In this document: piece by piece, positions 15,445 to 25,230 of the stretch
How positions within the stretch are numbered: the first letter of the stretch is position 1
Layout: each line of letters opens with the position of its first letter
From: JAFLCM01 sp046154665
GTDB lineage: Bacteria; Planctomycetota; Phycisphaerae; Phycisphaerales; UBA1924
Reading direction: 5' to 3'
NCBI GenBank assembly: GCA_046154665.1
Contig: JBJXFG010000017.1
Location: forward strand, 1-64,000
DNA: 64,000 nucleotides
The notes under the pieces: model-generated
Seen by the model: the letters and a program-made list of their open reading frames with translations, nothing else
The model's database searches: none
Told to the model about the DNA's origin: nothing
Program-made: the position numbers and the translations under genes

Positions 15445-16815
15445 ATGAACCACCCGACTCGCCGCGCCGCTTTGGCGCTCTGCATCGTGTCGCTCTGCGG
15501 CATCACCGCTTCCGCCGGCCCTCTCACACCGCCGCCCGGCCCGGTCGCTCCGACGCCCGGGCCCGAGCCGCGGAAGGTGGTGAACGCCACGAACACTCCC
15601 GCAGCCGGGTTCGACCTCTACCGCATCACCGAGCCCGGCTCGTACTACCTCAACGCGAACATCAACATCACCGGCCCCTTCTGGGGCATCGCCATCGAGG
15701 CCCCCGGCGTCACCCTCGATCTCAACGGCTTCACCATCACAGGGGCGGGCCTTGGAATCCCCACCGGCGGGATCCGCGTCACCCAACCCGGCGCTGTCAT
15801 CCGAAACGGCACCATCCGCAACGTTTTCTTCGGCGGTATCGCCAGCGATTCCCCGACCACGGGTTCTCCCGGTGCCATCATCGAGCAAGTCCGCGTGCTC
15901 GACGTCACCGGCCCCGGCGGCCCGGGCGGCGGCGCGAGCGGGTCGGGTGCTGGCATCTTCGCCGGGCGTGGGGCCATCGTCCGCGACTGCTATGTCAGCA
16001 ACGCTCCAACAGGCATCGCCGCGGGCTTCCACTCGAACGTCTCAGGGTGCACCGTCGAGTTCGCCCGTCAGTTCGGGATCAAGGTCGAGGGAGGGGCCAA
16101 TGTTTCGGGCTGCGTCGTGGCTGGCACCGCGGGCGGGCCCGCCGACGGGCACGCCTTCGTGCTGGGCGTAGGTTCTTCCGTCAAGGACTGCGTGGCCCGC
16201 ACGAACACCGGGGCCGGCTTCGTCGACCTGGGCGATACCGCGTTCGCCGACTGCCGGTCGACGAACAACGGCGGCGCGGGATTTATCGCCGCCAACAACA
16301 GCAGTTTCGAGGGCTGCCACGCCGTCAGCAACGGGGGGGCGGGCTTTGTTGGCGAGATCAATTTCCGTCTCGAAGTCTGCCACGCCGCCCGCAATAACGG
16401 CCCGGGCGTCGAGATCAGCAGCGCCTCCGACTGGGAGATCAGCCGGTGCTCCTTCATCAGGAACTTTGGGGGCGGCGTCATAGCCAGCGGCGTTGCCTTA
16501 CGCGGTCGCATTCAGGATTGCAGCATCAGGGGCGACAGCGTCGTTGTGCCCGATTCGATCGGGATCAAGGTGCCGAAGGGGTGCGAGGACATCATCATCA
16601 CCAACTGCGCATTCTCCCAATTTTCTGTGGCCGTTGAACTCGACGGCCGCTTCAGCCGCGTGACAAGCAACGCTTTCAACTTCTTCAACACCGCTGAGCC
16701 GGTGCTCAAGGCCGACGGTTCCGTACCTGATTCAAGCAACATCATCGGCCCGTATGTCCTCTCGTTCTCGGCGGGCACCGCGACCAACCCGTTCGCCAAC
16801 ACGTTGCAGCGGTAA
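15445..16815 (+). CDS. Exported right-handed beta-helix protein, copy 1
   Basis: The protein is 456 residues. It has a signal peptide (RRAALALCIVSLCGITASA), then the conserved leader GPVAPTPGPEPRKVVNATNT and an ITEPGSYYLNANINI strand typical of planctomycete pectate-lyase-like proteins. About residues 85-430 form repeated beta-helix turns (VTLDLNGFTITGAG, GAVIRNGTIRNV, ANVSGCVVAG, VKDCVARTNTGAGFVD and so on) with a ladder of Cys residues. No catalytic triad of a known polysaccharide lyase is evident, so an enzymatic role is not claimed. The next gene is a paralogue; both end in GTATNPFANT. The start at 15445 begins the signal peptide. Confidence 0.8.
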   Translation: MNHPTRRAALALCIVSLCGITASAGPLTPPPGPVAPTPGPEPRKVVNATNTPAAGFDLYRITEPGSYYLNANINITGPFWGIAIEAPGVTLDLNGFTITGAGLGIPTGGIRVTQPGAVIRNGTIRNVFFGGIASDSPTTGSPGAIIEQVRVLDVTGPGGPGGGASGSGAGIFAGRGAIVRDCYVSNAPTGIAAGFHSNVSGCTVEFARQFGIKVEGGANVSGCVVAGTAGGPADGHAFVLGVGSSVKDCVARTNTGAGFVDLGDTAFADCRSTNNGGAGFIAANNSSFEGCHAVSNGGAGFVGEINFRLEVCHAARNNGPGVEISSASDWEISRCSFIRNFGGGVIASGVALRGRIQDCSIRGDSVVVPDSIGIKVPKGCEDIIITNCAFSQFSVAVELDGRFSRVTSNAFNFFNTAEPVLKADGSVPDSSNIIGPYVLSFSAGTATNPFANTLQR

Positions 16816-17071
16816 TGCTCGCGCTCGAAGCGCCCAAGAACGCCCGGTTCTGCGGCCCTGGGCACCCCCCCGCGTGACCCGCACGCGGTGGTCTGAGGCG
16901 TTGGCATCGAGCCCGATGTCTTGGCCATCCCACGCGCCTCCTGCGGGCCGGTGCTGATTTCGGTCGCGATTTCCTCTGATGTCCCACGGCAGCACGATTG
17001 CGGAGGAGTGCACGGGGTAGTCTTCGAGCGTCGCCTGCGTGGGCGACCCCGCTCCTCCAGAAAGATCAACC

Positions 17072-18367
17072 GTGAAGACACTCTTAAGCCTCGCTCTCGG
17101 CAGCCTGATGTTCACCGCCGCCGGGTCCTTGGCCGGCACGCTCGCGCCGCCCGCCGGCCCTGTGGCACCGACGCCAGGGCCCGAACCGCGCAAGGCCGTC
17201 AACGCGACCAACACCCCCGGCGACGCCTCCGACCAGTTCAAGATCACCCAGCCGGGCTCGTACTTCCTTGACTCCAATATCAAGATCGCCGAAGGCAAGA
17301 CCTGGGGCCTCGCCGTCCTCGCCCCGGCCGTCACCCTCGACCTGAACGGGTTCACCATCGACGGGAACAACGTGGGGCAGAACGGCGGTATCCGCGTGGA
17401 TGCCGCCAGCGTGCTGATTCGGAACGGCACGATCCGCAACGTCTACCTGAACGGTCTCGCGGCCACGAACTTCCTCGGCGGCTCGCCGGGCATGACCGTC
17501 GAGAACATCCGTGTGCTCGATGTGACCGGCCCCAGTTCGTTCCTGAGCCAGACCGTGGGCATCCGTACCGGGCGCGGTGCCATTGTCCGGGACTGCTACG
17601 TCAACAACGCCCCCGCCGGCATCGTCACGGGCTTCAACGCCAACGTCTCCGGGTGTACCGTCGAGTTCGCCCGGAAGGGCGGCATCTACATCGAAGGTGG
17701 GGCCACGGTGTCCGACTGCGTCGTCGTTGGCACCGCTGGCGGGCCTGCCGAGGGATACGCCTTTTACCTGGGTGACGGCTCTTCGATGAAGAACTGTGTG
17801 GCCCGAAGCAACTCCGGGGACGGCTTTTTCGCCGACGGCAAAGAAACGGCGTTGATCGGCTGCCTGTCGTCGAACAACGCGGGCGCCGGCTTCGTGTTCG
17901 GCTCTGACACCCGCATGGACGGATGCCACGCCACCCGCAACGCGGGACCCGCCGTTGTTGCCTCCTCAGGTGGGGCCGACGATTGGGAGATCACCCGCTG
18001 CACGTTGACGAACAACGGCGCCGGCATCGTCCTCCAGGAATCAAACTTCGGCTTGATCACCCGGGGCCGGATCCACGATTGCGCGATCAGGGGCCAGGGA
18101 ACCGCGTCGAGCACCTCGGTCGGCATCCGACTGTCGGCCGCGTGCCGAGATATCGTCATCACCGACAACGTGTTCTCCAACCTGAACCGCGGCGTCAGTC
18201 TCGACGGCGAGGCCTGCCGGGTGACCAACAACTCGTTCAACGGCGTACTGACTCCGATCAGCAGGTCCGACGGCAGTGCCACGCTTGTCAGCAACTTTAT
18301 CGGGCCGATGCTCACCGCGAGCGACGCGGGCACCGCGACCAACCCGTTCGCCAACACGTCGCAGTAA
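17072..18367 (+). CDS. Exported right-handed beta-helix protein, copy 2
   Basis: The protein is 431 residues and a close paralogue of the gene at 15445: same leader (GPVAPTPGPEPRKAVNATNT), same beta-helix turns and same C-terminal GTATNPFANT. I take the GTG at 17072 as start because it begins a textbook signal peptide (MKTLLSLALGSLMFTAAGSLAG); the longer frame would add 11 unhelpful residues. It differs from copy 1 in the variable turns and is 25 residues shorter. A bidirectional hairpin terminator follows. The tandem arrangement points to local duplication. Confidence 0.8.
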   Translation: MKTLLSLALGSLMFTAAGSLAGTLAPPAGPVAPTPGPEPRKAVNATNTPGDASDQFKITQPGSYFLDSNIKIAEGKTWGLAVLAPAVTLDLNGFTIDGNNVGQNGGIRVDAASVLIRNGTIRNVYLNGLAATNFLGGSPGMTVENIRVLDVTGPSSFLSQTVGIRTGRGAIVRDCYVNNAPAGIVTGFNANVSGCTVEFARKGGIYIEGGATVSDCVVVGTAGGPAEGYAFYLGDGSSMKNCVARSNSGDGFFADGKETALIGCLSSNNAGAGFVFGSDTRMDGCHATRNAGPAVVASSGGADDWEITRCTLTNNGAGIVLQESNFGLITRGRIHDCAIRGQGTASSTSVGIRLSAACRDIVITDNVFSNLNRGVSLDGEACRVTNNSFNGVLTPISRSDGSATLVSNFIGPMLTASDAGTATNPFANTSQ

Positions 18368-18411
18368 CGCCCCCCTTGAGCGGCTTAGCCGGTGCTCAAG
18401 AGGACAAGAAA

Positions 18412-18437
18412 AAGGCCGCGCCATTCGGCGCGGCCTT
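18412..18437. terminator. Bidirectional terminator between beta-helix gene and ahcY
   Basis: The stem is GGCCGCGCC / GGCGCGGCC with an ATTC loop. It is flanked by AAAAA on the left and TTGTCTTT on the right, so it can serve both converging genes. Confidence 0.75.
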
Positions 18438-18466
18438 GTCTTTCGGGGATGGCAGCACGCACCAGC

Positions 18467-20020
<1,554 letters not shown>

Positions 20021-20034
20021 ATGGGGTTCTCCGG

Positions 20035-20240
20035 GTGGCGGGGTGTTGAGAAGGGTTTAGGGTGTAGGGTTTAGGGTATGAAATCGGGATTTGGGTATCG
20101 GGTGTTGGGTGTTTGAGATCTCGCCTCAAGCCGCGTGGCGAGCTCCGTTCACTTCGTGCCTCCGTGCCTTCGTGCCTCTGTGCCTTTTTCTCTCTCTGCC
20201 TTCCTCCGCGTTCTCCGCGATCTCCGCGGTGAACATGTCT
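20035..20240. repeat. Compound tandem repeat between sahR and ahcY
   Basis: The segment contains three arrays in a row. The first is TTTAGGGTG/TTGGGTATC-type units at about 20045-20115. The second is GTGCCTCC/GTGCCTTC units at 20155-20190. The third is CTCCGCGTT/CTCCGCGATCTCCGCGG units at 20212-20233. The last two, read on the minus strand, give the same ordered module as at 39535-39625 (GCGGAGA units, GAGAGAGA, then GGCACGAA units). Confidence 0.8.
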
Positions 20241-20241
20241 T

Positions 20242-21198
20242 TCAGCTCTTCTCCCCGACCGCCGCGAAGAGCCCCGGGCCCTTCGCCTCGGCGTCGCCCC
20301 GGATCGGCGTGATCCGCACGTTGCGGAAACCGGCGGCCTCCATCAGTTCCTTCATTCGCTCGGCGCTGAAGCCCAGATGTGCGTGCCCCATCGTGTGCCG
20401 GTACGTCTCGCGGTCGTGCTCGAACATGTCGATGACGAGCAGCCGGCCTCCGGTTCTCACCACGCGGAAAAGCTCGCCCATCCCATCGGCCAGTTCGCGG
20501 ACATGGTGCAAAACCAGCACGCAAACCGCCGCATCGACGCTCGAGTCCCCCAGCGGCAGCGCCTCGATCGGACCGTCCGCAAACCGCACGTTCTTGACAT
20601 CCTTCAGGCGCATCCGGGCGGCGTCGAGCATCGGGCCCGACTGGTCCACCGCGACCACTTCGCGGAGATACGGCGCCAGCAGTTCCGCCGCGTTCCCGGT
20701 GCCGCAGCCGATGTCCGCCACAACCCACTCGCGCGGCAGCAGCCCGAGCAGCCCCAGGGCCGTGAAAGACCCCCCGAACAACTCGCCCCGCAGCGCGTCC
20801 CACTCGCCTCCCACACGTCCGAAAAACGACACGCTGTCAGTCCGCCGCTCCAGCAGCACGGTTTCGACGCGACGATCGTCCTCAGCATGAACGGCGTCGC
20901 CGGCCCGCTCCAACTCGACACGAACCGCCACCCACAGACCCCGCGCCTCGGGCGAGACCTCATCCAGCACCAGCCGGTACAAGGTCGCCGTCCCCTCGGC
21001 ACGCTTCTCCAGCCACCCTGCGTCCGAAAGCACCTTCAGGTTTCGGCTCACCGTGCTCTGAGGCAGCTGCACAACCTTCGAAACCTCGCCCACCGACAGC
21101 TCGTGCCCGGCAAGAATCCGGCACAGCCGAAGCCGCAACGGCTCGCTCAGCGCGGCCAGCCGGTCATGCAAGGAAATGGCGGGGGAGGGACGTTTCAT
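20242..21198 (-). CDS. sahR: SahR-like ArsR regulator fused to a methyltransferase domain
   Basis: The protein is 318 residues. Residues 10-75 form an ArsR winged helix (LAALSEPLRLRLCRIL, then LSVGEVSKVVQLPQSTVSRN and GWLEKRAEG). Residues 120-300 form a class I methyltransferase fold with motif I VADIGCGTGN (about 160-169), ADGPIEALPL and a LVLHHVREL stretch. SahR of Proteobacteria has this architecture, binds S-adenosylhomocysteine and represses methyl-cycle genes; the neighbour here is ahcY, which fits. The start at 21198 is chosen because the longer frame would run back through the -35 box. The predicted transcript starts fewer than about 10 bases before this ATG, so it may be near-leaderless. 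The exact DNA and ligand specificity are inferred. Confidence 0.82.
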   Translation of the reverse strand: MKRPSPAISLHDRLAALSEPLRLRLCRILAGHELSVGEVSKVVQLPQSTVSRNLKVLSDAGWLEKRAEGTATLYRLVLDEVSPEARGLWVAVRVELERAGDAVHAEDDRRVETVLLERRTDSVSFFGRVGGEWDALRGELFGGSFTALGLLGLLPREWVVADIGCGTGNAAELLAPYLREVVAVDQSGPMLDAARMRLKDVKNVRFADGPIEALPLGDSSVDAAVCVLVLHHVRELADGMGELFRVVRTGGRLLVIDMFEHDRETYRHTMGHAHLGFSAERMKELMEAAGFRNVRITPIRGDAEAKGPGLFAAVGEKS

Positions 21199-21201
21199 CC
21201 G

Positions 21202-21243
21202 TTTATCCGGATGAAGTGTAGAAAGGCGTTCCAGGGCTGTCAA
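21202..21243 (-). promoter_or_regulatory. sahR promoter with overlapping operator
   Basis: On the minus strand TTGACA (21243-21238), a 17-base spacer and TACACT (21220-21215) form a near-consensus sigma-70 promoter. Immediately after the -10 box lies the imperfect palindrome TTCATCCGGATAAA (21215-21202), matching the metF palindrome core. This predicts autoregulation. Confidence 0.78.
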
Positions 21244-21380
21244 GCCCTTGTTTCATCCACAATCACGTCCGAAAACTCATTCGCGTCAGCGCTCGAACAC
21301 GCTCCAAGCGAAGCCGTCACTGAGCCGCTCTGGGCGAAGGGACGAATGAGCGCAGTCGCTGGCTCGACCAATGGACCGAA

Positions 21381-21902
21381 TCACGCTCCCGAGACACCCG
21401 CCCCCGCCCACCAACTCAGCCCGAAAATCACGGCCGCCGCATAGAGCCCCGACGAGAGATCGTCCGCCAGCACGCCCCATCCATATGGGAGGTTTTCGAG
21501 CCTCCGTCCCGGCCAGGGCTTGATGATGTCGAGGATGCGGAACAGCAGGAAGGCGGCGAGCACGGTCAGGGCCGCACGCCACCACTCCATCGAAACGCAT
21601 TGCGTGAACCACGCCGGCGCAAGAGCCATCAAAGGCAGGCACTGCGCGCAGGTCTCGTCCGCGACGCACTCACTCGGGTCCTTCTCACGGTAATAGCGCT
21701 CGGTCCACACGCCAAAGAGGATGCACGCGAGCCCGAACACCAGCGCGACGACGCCCAGCGTCCACAGGTAGGTGCCGTGCGACACGCCATCGCGCAGCAT
21801 CAAGAACGCCAGCACCGCCGGCGGCAGCGACCCCCACGTTCCCGGCGCGGGACGCAGATGCCCAAGTCCGAAGCAGGAAATGAACAACGCGCGGATGTTC
21901 AC
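21381..21902 (-). CDS. pgpA: Phosphatidylglycerophosphatase A
   Basis: The protein is 173 residues. It removes phosphate from phosphatidylglycerol phosphate at the membrane. It shows the PgpA hallmarks: GLGHLRPAPGTWGS near the N-terminus, the KDPSECVADE motif, FRILDIIKPWPGRRLE and GWGVLADDLSSGLYAA, with several hydrophobic segments. The ATG overlaps the pgsA stop by 4 bases (ATGA), so the two consecutive steps of phosphatidylglycerol synthesis are translationally coupled. A GCATCGAG-type tandem repeat in the end of pgsA lies just upstream. Confidence 0.92.
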   Translation of the reverse strand: MNIRALFISCFGLGHLRPAPGTWGSLPPAVLAFLMLRDGVSHGTYLWTLGVVALVFGLACILFGVWTERYYREKDPSECVADETCAQCLPLMALAPAWFTQCVSMEWWRAALTVLAAFLLFRILDIIKPWPGRRLENLPYGWGVLADDLSSGLYAAAVIFGLSWWAGAGVSGA

Positions 21903-22696
21903 GCTCGTCCCTCGCCTTCAGAACGACCCGCGGCGTCGTCGATGCCTCGATGCCTCGTTGCCTCGATGCCTTCTTCCCTGATGACCAAACGCCTCGCCTC
22001 CTTCCAGCCCCGCACGATGTAAGGCACCGCGCTCAGCACCGTCACAAACACCGTCACCCGAACCACCACATCGATCGACCATCGGCACCACTGCGGCAGC
22101 GGCAGCGAGCCGTCGCCAAACTCCGCCCACGAGCGCTGCGCCGTACCCAGCCACAGCGTGACGATCACGAACGGCACACACACGGATTGCAGCACCATTT
22201 TGGCCTTGCCGGCCCAGTCGGCCCCGAAGCGCACGCCGTGGGATTCAAGGACCCCGCGCATGGACGTCACCAGAAGTTCCCGCGCGATGATCACCACCAC
22301 CATCCACGGATCAACGCCCGACACCGGCGAACGCGTCAGGTTCGTCCACGGCAACGGCACGCTCCCCGGCGCGCCCATGAAGTTCGGCCCCGCCAGAAAC
22401 ACGAACGCGCCCAGCACCAGCACCTTGTCAGCAAAGGGGTCCATGATCCGTCCGAACGCGGTCTCGGCGTTCCAACGACGCGCCAGATAGCCGTCGAGCG
22501 CATCGGTCAGCGCCGCCGCGATGAACAGCACCGCCGCCAGAATCAGCAGCCACGGGCGCGACGTCGGGAACCGGTACAGCGCCAGGCACACAAAGAACCC
22601 CGCGGCGAGCACCAAGCGCAGCAACGTCAACGCGTTGGGCGCGTGCGCGTACCAACCGGTCGCTCTGGCGATGGGCGTCGTCAACAGCGCGACCAT
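21899..22696 (-). CDS. pgsA: CDP-diacylglycerol-glycerol-3-phosphate phosphatidyltransferase
   Basis: About 265 residues. This integral membrane enzyme makes phosphatidylglycerol phosphate. The CDP-alcohol phosphotransferase motif is complete: DALDGYLARRWNAETAFGRI then MDPFADK (DGx2ARx8Gx3Dx3D). Several membrane helices are visible, including LLILAAVLFIAAAL. The ATG at 22696 is used; a GTG five codons earlier (22711) is equally possible, and neither has a clear ribosome-binding site. The last 25 residues (EEGIEATRHRGIDDAAGRSEG) are encoded by a tandem repeat rather than family sequence. It overlaps pgpA by 4 bases. Confidence 0.92.
   Translation of the reverse strand: MVALLTTPIARATGWYAHAPNALTLLRLVLAAGFFVCLALYRFPTSRPWLLILAAVLFIAAALTDALDGYLARRWNAETAFGRIMDPFADKVLVLGAFVFLAGPNFMGAPGSVPLPWTNLTRSPVSGVDPWMVVVIIARELLVTSMRGVLESHGVRFGADWAGKAKMVLQSVCVPFVIVTLWLGTAQRSWAEFGDGSLPLPQWCRWSIDVVVRVTVFVTVLSAVPYIVRGWKEARRLVIREEGIEATRHRGIDDAAGRSEGEGRA
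21941..21975. repeat. Tandem CCTCGATG repeat inside the pgsA 3' end
   Basis: Four units of CCTCGATG/CCTCGTTG encode the end of PgsA (minus strand) and sit 40-75 bases before the pgpA start. It is another case of a short array just upstream of a gene start, here within coding sequence. Confidence 0.75.
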
Positions 22697-22726
22697 ACAC
22701 CGGGACAGCACCCGACGCGGTCACGA

Positions 22727-22830
22727 GCGAGCCCCGAGCGTGAGCGAGTGGGTCCGAACGATCCGCGATTGAGGCTTCTCGAAAGGACCTGTCGCTGACG
22801 CTCCGGGCTCGCTGCTCGAGACTATTGGTT
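22727..22830. repeat. Palindromic dispersed repeat (PLAHARGSL type)
   Basis: GAGCGAGCCCCGAGCGTGAG at the left is matched in inverted form by GCTGACGCTCCGGGCTCGCT near 22796-22815. Together they form a long imperfect hairpin of about 100 bases. The GAGCGTGAGCGAG core is shared with the segment inserted in uvrB. Confidence 0.65.
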
Positions 22831-23326
22831 ATCGGACGGCGATCGGCGATTGAGGCTCGAACCTCCCAGAAACGAGAATTCCCAGAATCCGCGCGCACCC
22901 CGACCCGCGCAACGTCTCTTTTTCGCGTCTGCGTGTGCCAATACCGAATCCGCGTGGGTCTGGTTGGCGCATTTCATGGTGGAGGAGGCGGCGTTTATTC
23001 CCCTGAATGGTGGAAAGCCGCCAAGATCGGCTGTCAGCAGCCGACGTGTCCCGGTCAAGGGTTCAAGTGTAAGGACCTGACTGAGAATACCGTGAGTTTT
23101 CCCCGAATTTCGGGGACTTTGCAAGGCCGGGCTTCCATCGAGGACATTCCTGAGGTAGAGTTTGGACTGATCCACCCCCACGTTGCGGTATGCCCAGGCC
23201 GCTCGTGAGGAGAGTCAGTCGGGACAAATTGAAGATCAACTACTTCGCAGGCGCGAGGGGGTCATCGTCCCACCCCACACGAGTCGTGGCAGACACACGC
23301 CGGCGAAGAGAACTGGAGAGACCCAA
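22831..23326. other. Non-coding upstream region of the beta-propeller gene
   Basis: There is no convincing gene: open frames have no family features. It contains an inverted repeat CCCCGAATTTCGGGG at about 23101-23115 between T-rich flanks, and it ends in the ribosome-binding site GGAGAG for the ATG at 23327. The length suggests a sizeable regulatory leader, but no riboswitch fold was recognised. Confidence 0.4.
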
Positions 23327-24412
23327 ATGAAGAAGACTATCGCTCTGCTCGCCCTCGTCGGCTTCGCCGGCACCGCCTCCGCCGCCAACATCGGCGACAT
23401 CATTTACACCGACTGGACCAACAACGACATCGCGCTCGTTCCCGGTCTGGGTGGTGGCGTGACCACCCTCGTCAACTTCGCCGGTACCCAGGGTAACGGC
23501 GGCACCCGCATGGCCGGCATCGTCCAGGTCGGCAACAAGTGGTACGTCTCGAACGGCCCCTTCCCCACCCTGAACCCCTCGGATTCGTCGATCCTCGAGG
23601 TCAACGACCTCCTGGGCACTCCCTCCGTGAGCACTTGGGTCGGCTCTGATCCCGTCCAGAACCCGATCGACATCGAGTACGATGCGACCGCCAACGCGCT
23701 GGTGTGGGTTCAGAACCCCGCCGGTCCCGTCACCCAGGGCAAGAAGGACGGCATCTTCAGCCGCTTCCTGACCGGCGGCCCGGTCGTCGAGTCCTTCACC
23801 GAGCCCGCCGTCAACGGCGCCACCCCTCGTTACGAGGCCGGCACCTACATGACCAAGAACCCCATCGGCTCGGGCTATTACAACGTCGCCCTGAACGGTG
23901 GCTTCCTCTCCGGCGGCCCGAACCCCGCCGGTGACAACGTTTCGCCCTCCACCCTGTGGCGGACCTCGATCGACCCCACCACCCTGAACGCCACCCTTAG
24001 CCTGGTCTTCGACTTCGGCACCCTGACCCCCGACCTGGTCCAGGTCCGCGGCATCACCGCGATCCCCGGCATCCAGGCCCTGTTCGTCACCGAGTGGCTC
24101 GAAGGCAAGATCTACCGCATCGACCTCGACGGCTCGGGCGGCTTCGCCGGCATCACCGCGATCGCCAGCGGCCTGGCCAACCCCGAGGCCATCGAGTGGA
24201 ACCCCTTCACCAACAAGCTGGTCTTCTCTGAAGAGGCCAACAAGGTCGTCGCCAACCAGAAGATCTCGCAGGTCAACGTGGACGGCACCGGCTACCAGGT
24301 CCTCGTCAACCAGACCCACGCCCGCGGCTTCACCTTCGTGGTGCCGACCCCCGGCGCGGCGGGCCTCATGGGCGTCGCCGGCCTGATCGCCATGCGTCGC
24401 CGCCGCGCCTGA
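23327..24412 (+). CDS. Exported beta-propeller-like protein with PTPGAAG tail
   Basis: The protein is 361 residues. The signal peptide is MKKTIALLALVGFAGTASAA. The body contains repeated propeller-like phrases: GLANPEAIEWNPFTNKLVFSE, ITAIPGIQALFVTEWLEGKI and IDIEYDATANALVWVQ, with an NHL/SMP-30-like flavour. The tail is VVPTPGAAGLMGVAGLIAMRRRR, the sorting signal seen on two other proteins in the window. GGAGAG lies 8 bases before the ATG. Codons are strongly biased to C-ending forms, suggesting high expression. A strong terminator follows, so it is monocistronic. Confidence 0.82.
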   Translation: MKKTIALLALVGFAGTASAANIGDIIYTDWTNNDIALVPGLGGGVTTLVNFAGTQGNGGTRMAGIVQVGNKWYVSNGPFPTLNPSDSSILEVNDLLGTPSVSTWVGSDPVQNPIDIEYDATANALVWVQNPAGPVTQGKKDGIFSRFLTGGPVVESFTEPAVNGATPRYEAGTYMTKNPIGSGYYNVALNGGFLSGGPNPAGDNVSPSTLWRTSIDPTTLNATLSLVFDFGTLTPDLVQVRGITAIPGIQALFVTEWLEGKIYRIDLDGSGGFAGITAIASGLANPEAIEWNPFTNKLVFSEEANKVVANQKISQVNVDGTGYQVLVNQTHARGFTFVVPTPGAAGLMGVAGLIAMRRRRA

Positions 24413-24448
24413 GATTTGCTCGGGCACGATGAATGATTGACCCAACAC

Positions 24449-24479
24449 AGCCCCGAGGCTTCGGCCTCGGGGCTTTTTC
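24449..24479 (+). terminator. Strong Rho-independent terminator
   Basis: The stem is AGCCCCGAGGC / GCCTCGGGGCT with a stable TTCG loop, followed by TTTTT. It ends the propeller gene at 24412. Confidence 0.9.
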
Positions 24480-24501
24480 GTTTTCCGGTTCGCTTCGGAA
24501 A

Positions 24502-24539
24502 GAAACCCCTCCCTGACGGTCGGGGTTCTGTTTCAGCCC
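24502..24539. repeat. 38-bp dispersed repeat, left copy
   Basis: It contains GAAACCCCTCCCTGACGGTC and continues with GGGGTTCTG. It differs at one base from the copy at 25193-25230, which brackets the toxin-antitoxin-like pair in direct orientation. A third, shorter copy is inside uvrB. Confidence 0.85.
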
Positions 24540-24599
24540 ACCGTTCGCGTGATCGAGTTCGCGAGTTGGCTCGTTGACGGCGCATATCATTGGAACGAC

Positions 24600-24854
24600 A
24601 TGGACCTGATCCCGACCAGCGACCCGTGCTACCCGTTTGTGTCGGCCGATCCGGAGCGGCTCGGCGGCACGCCGGTTTTCCGTGGAACCAGGGTGCCGGT
24701 GAAGACGCTGTTCGACTATCTCAAGGGCGGCGAGACGCTCGATGAGTTTCTTGAGCAGTTCGAGGGTGTGGGGCGCGACCAGGCGGTTGCGGTGATCGAA
24801 CTCGCGCAGCGCGGGCTTCTGGACCACTTGCCGCCGCGGGCTCGGGCGGCGTGA
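24600..24854 (+). CDS. DUF433 family antitoxin-like protein
   Basis: The protein is 84 residues. It has the DUF433 pattern: SADPERLGGTPVFRGTRVPVKTLFDYL, then GETLDEFLEQFEGVGRDQAVAVIELA and a terminal basic stretch. DUF433 proteins are small helix-turn-helix-like antitoxin candidates usually paired with a PIN-like DUF5615 partner, as here. The ATG at 24600 gives the family length; a GTG at 24549 would add 17 atypical residues. It overlaps the next gene by 4 bases (GTGA). The pair sits between two direct repeats. Confidence 0.85.
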   Translation: MDLIPTSDPCYPFVSADPERLGGTPVFRGTRVPVKTLFDYLKGGETLDEFLEQFEGVGRDQAVAVIELAQRGLLDHLPPRARAA

Positions 24855-25186
24855 GGGTGCTGCTTGACCATTGCGTGCCCAAGGCTTTCGCTCGTTGCCT
24901 CGTCGGACATGACGTCCAGACCTGCCGTCAGATGGGGTGGCAAGACCTTTCAAATGGCCGATTGATCGCGGCGGCGTCTGGTGAGTTCGACGTGCTTGTG
25001 ACCGTCGATCAGGGGTTCGCGCACCAGCAGCACGCGGCGGAGTTGCCGTTGCCAGTGATCCTCATTGAGACGACCGACACGCGAGTTCCTGCGATGCTGC
25101 GATTCGGGCCGCCGCTGTTGAACCTGCTCACGTCGGCATTGGCGACGAGGTTGATCGTCGTGCGAGAAACCGATCGGGCTCTGTAG
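24851..25186 (+). CDS. DUF5615 PIN-like toxin candidate
   Basis: The protein is 111 residues, from a GTG start that overlaps the DUF433 stop. The features are MRVLLDHCVPKAFARCL, with an early acidic residue, and GEFDVLVTVDQGFAHQQ, the second acidic cluster, as in PIN-like ribonuclease folds. It then has LPVILIE. In this family the protein is the presumed nuclease toxin of a type II pair with DUF433; activity is not established here. The 38-bp repeat begins 7 bases after the stop. Confidence 0.83.
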   Translation: MRVLLDHCVPKAFARCLVGHDVQTCRQMGWQDLSNGRLIAAASGEFDVLVTVDQGFAHQQHAAELPLPVILIETTDTRVPAMLRFGPPLLNLLTSALATRLIVVRETDRAL

Positions 25187-25192
25187 GTGATT

Positions 25193-25230
25193 GAAACCCC
25201 TCCCTGACGGTCGGGGTTCTGGTTCAGCCC
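25193..25230. repeat. 38-bp dispersed repeat, right copy
   Basis: It is identical to the copy at 24502-24539 apart from one base. It overlaps the stop codon of the cyclase gene at 25224, so the repeat abuts and slightly enters that gene's 3' end. Confidence 0.85.

Noticed and set aside
20021..20241. SAH riboswitch before ahcY
   Set aside because: The region consists of tandem repeats and no SAH-riboswitch core was found. A SahR-type protein regulator explains control better.
22825..23208. Plus-strand gene in the gap before the beta-propeller
   Set aside because: The frame has no ribosome-binding site or conserved-looking domain and starts inside a dispersed palindrome.
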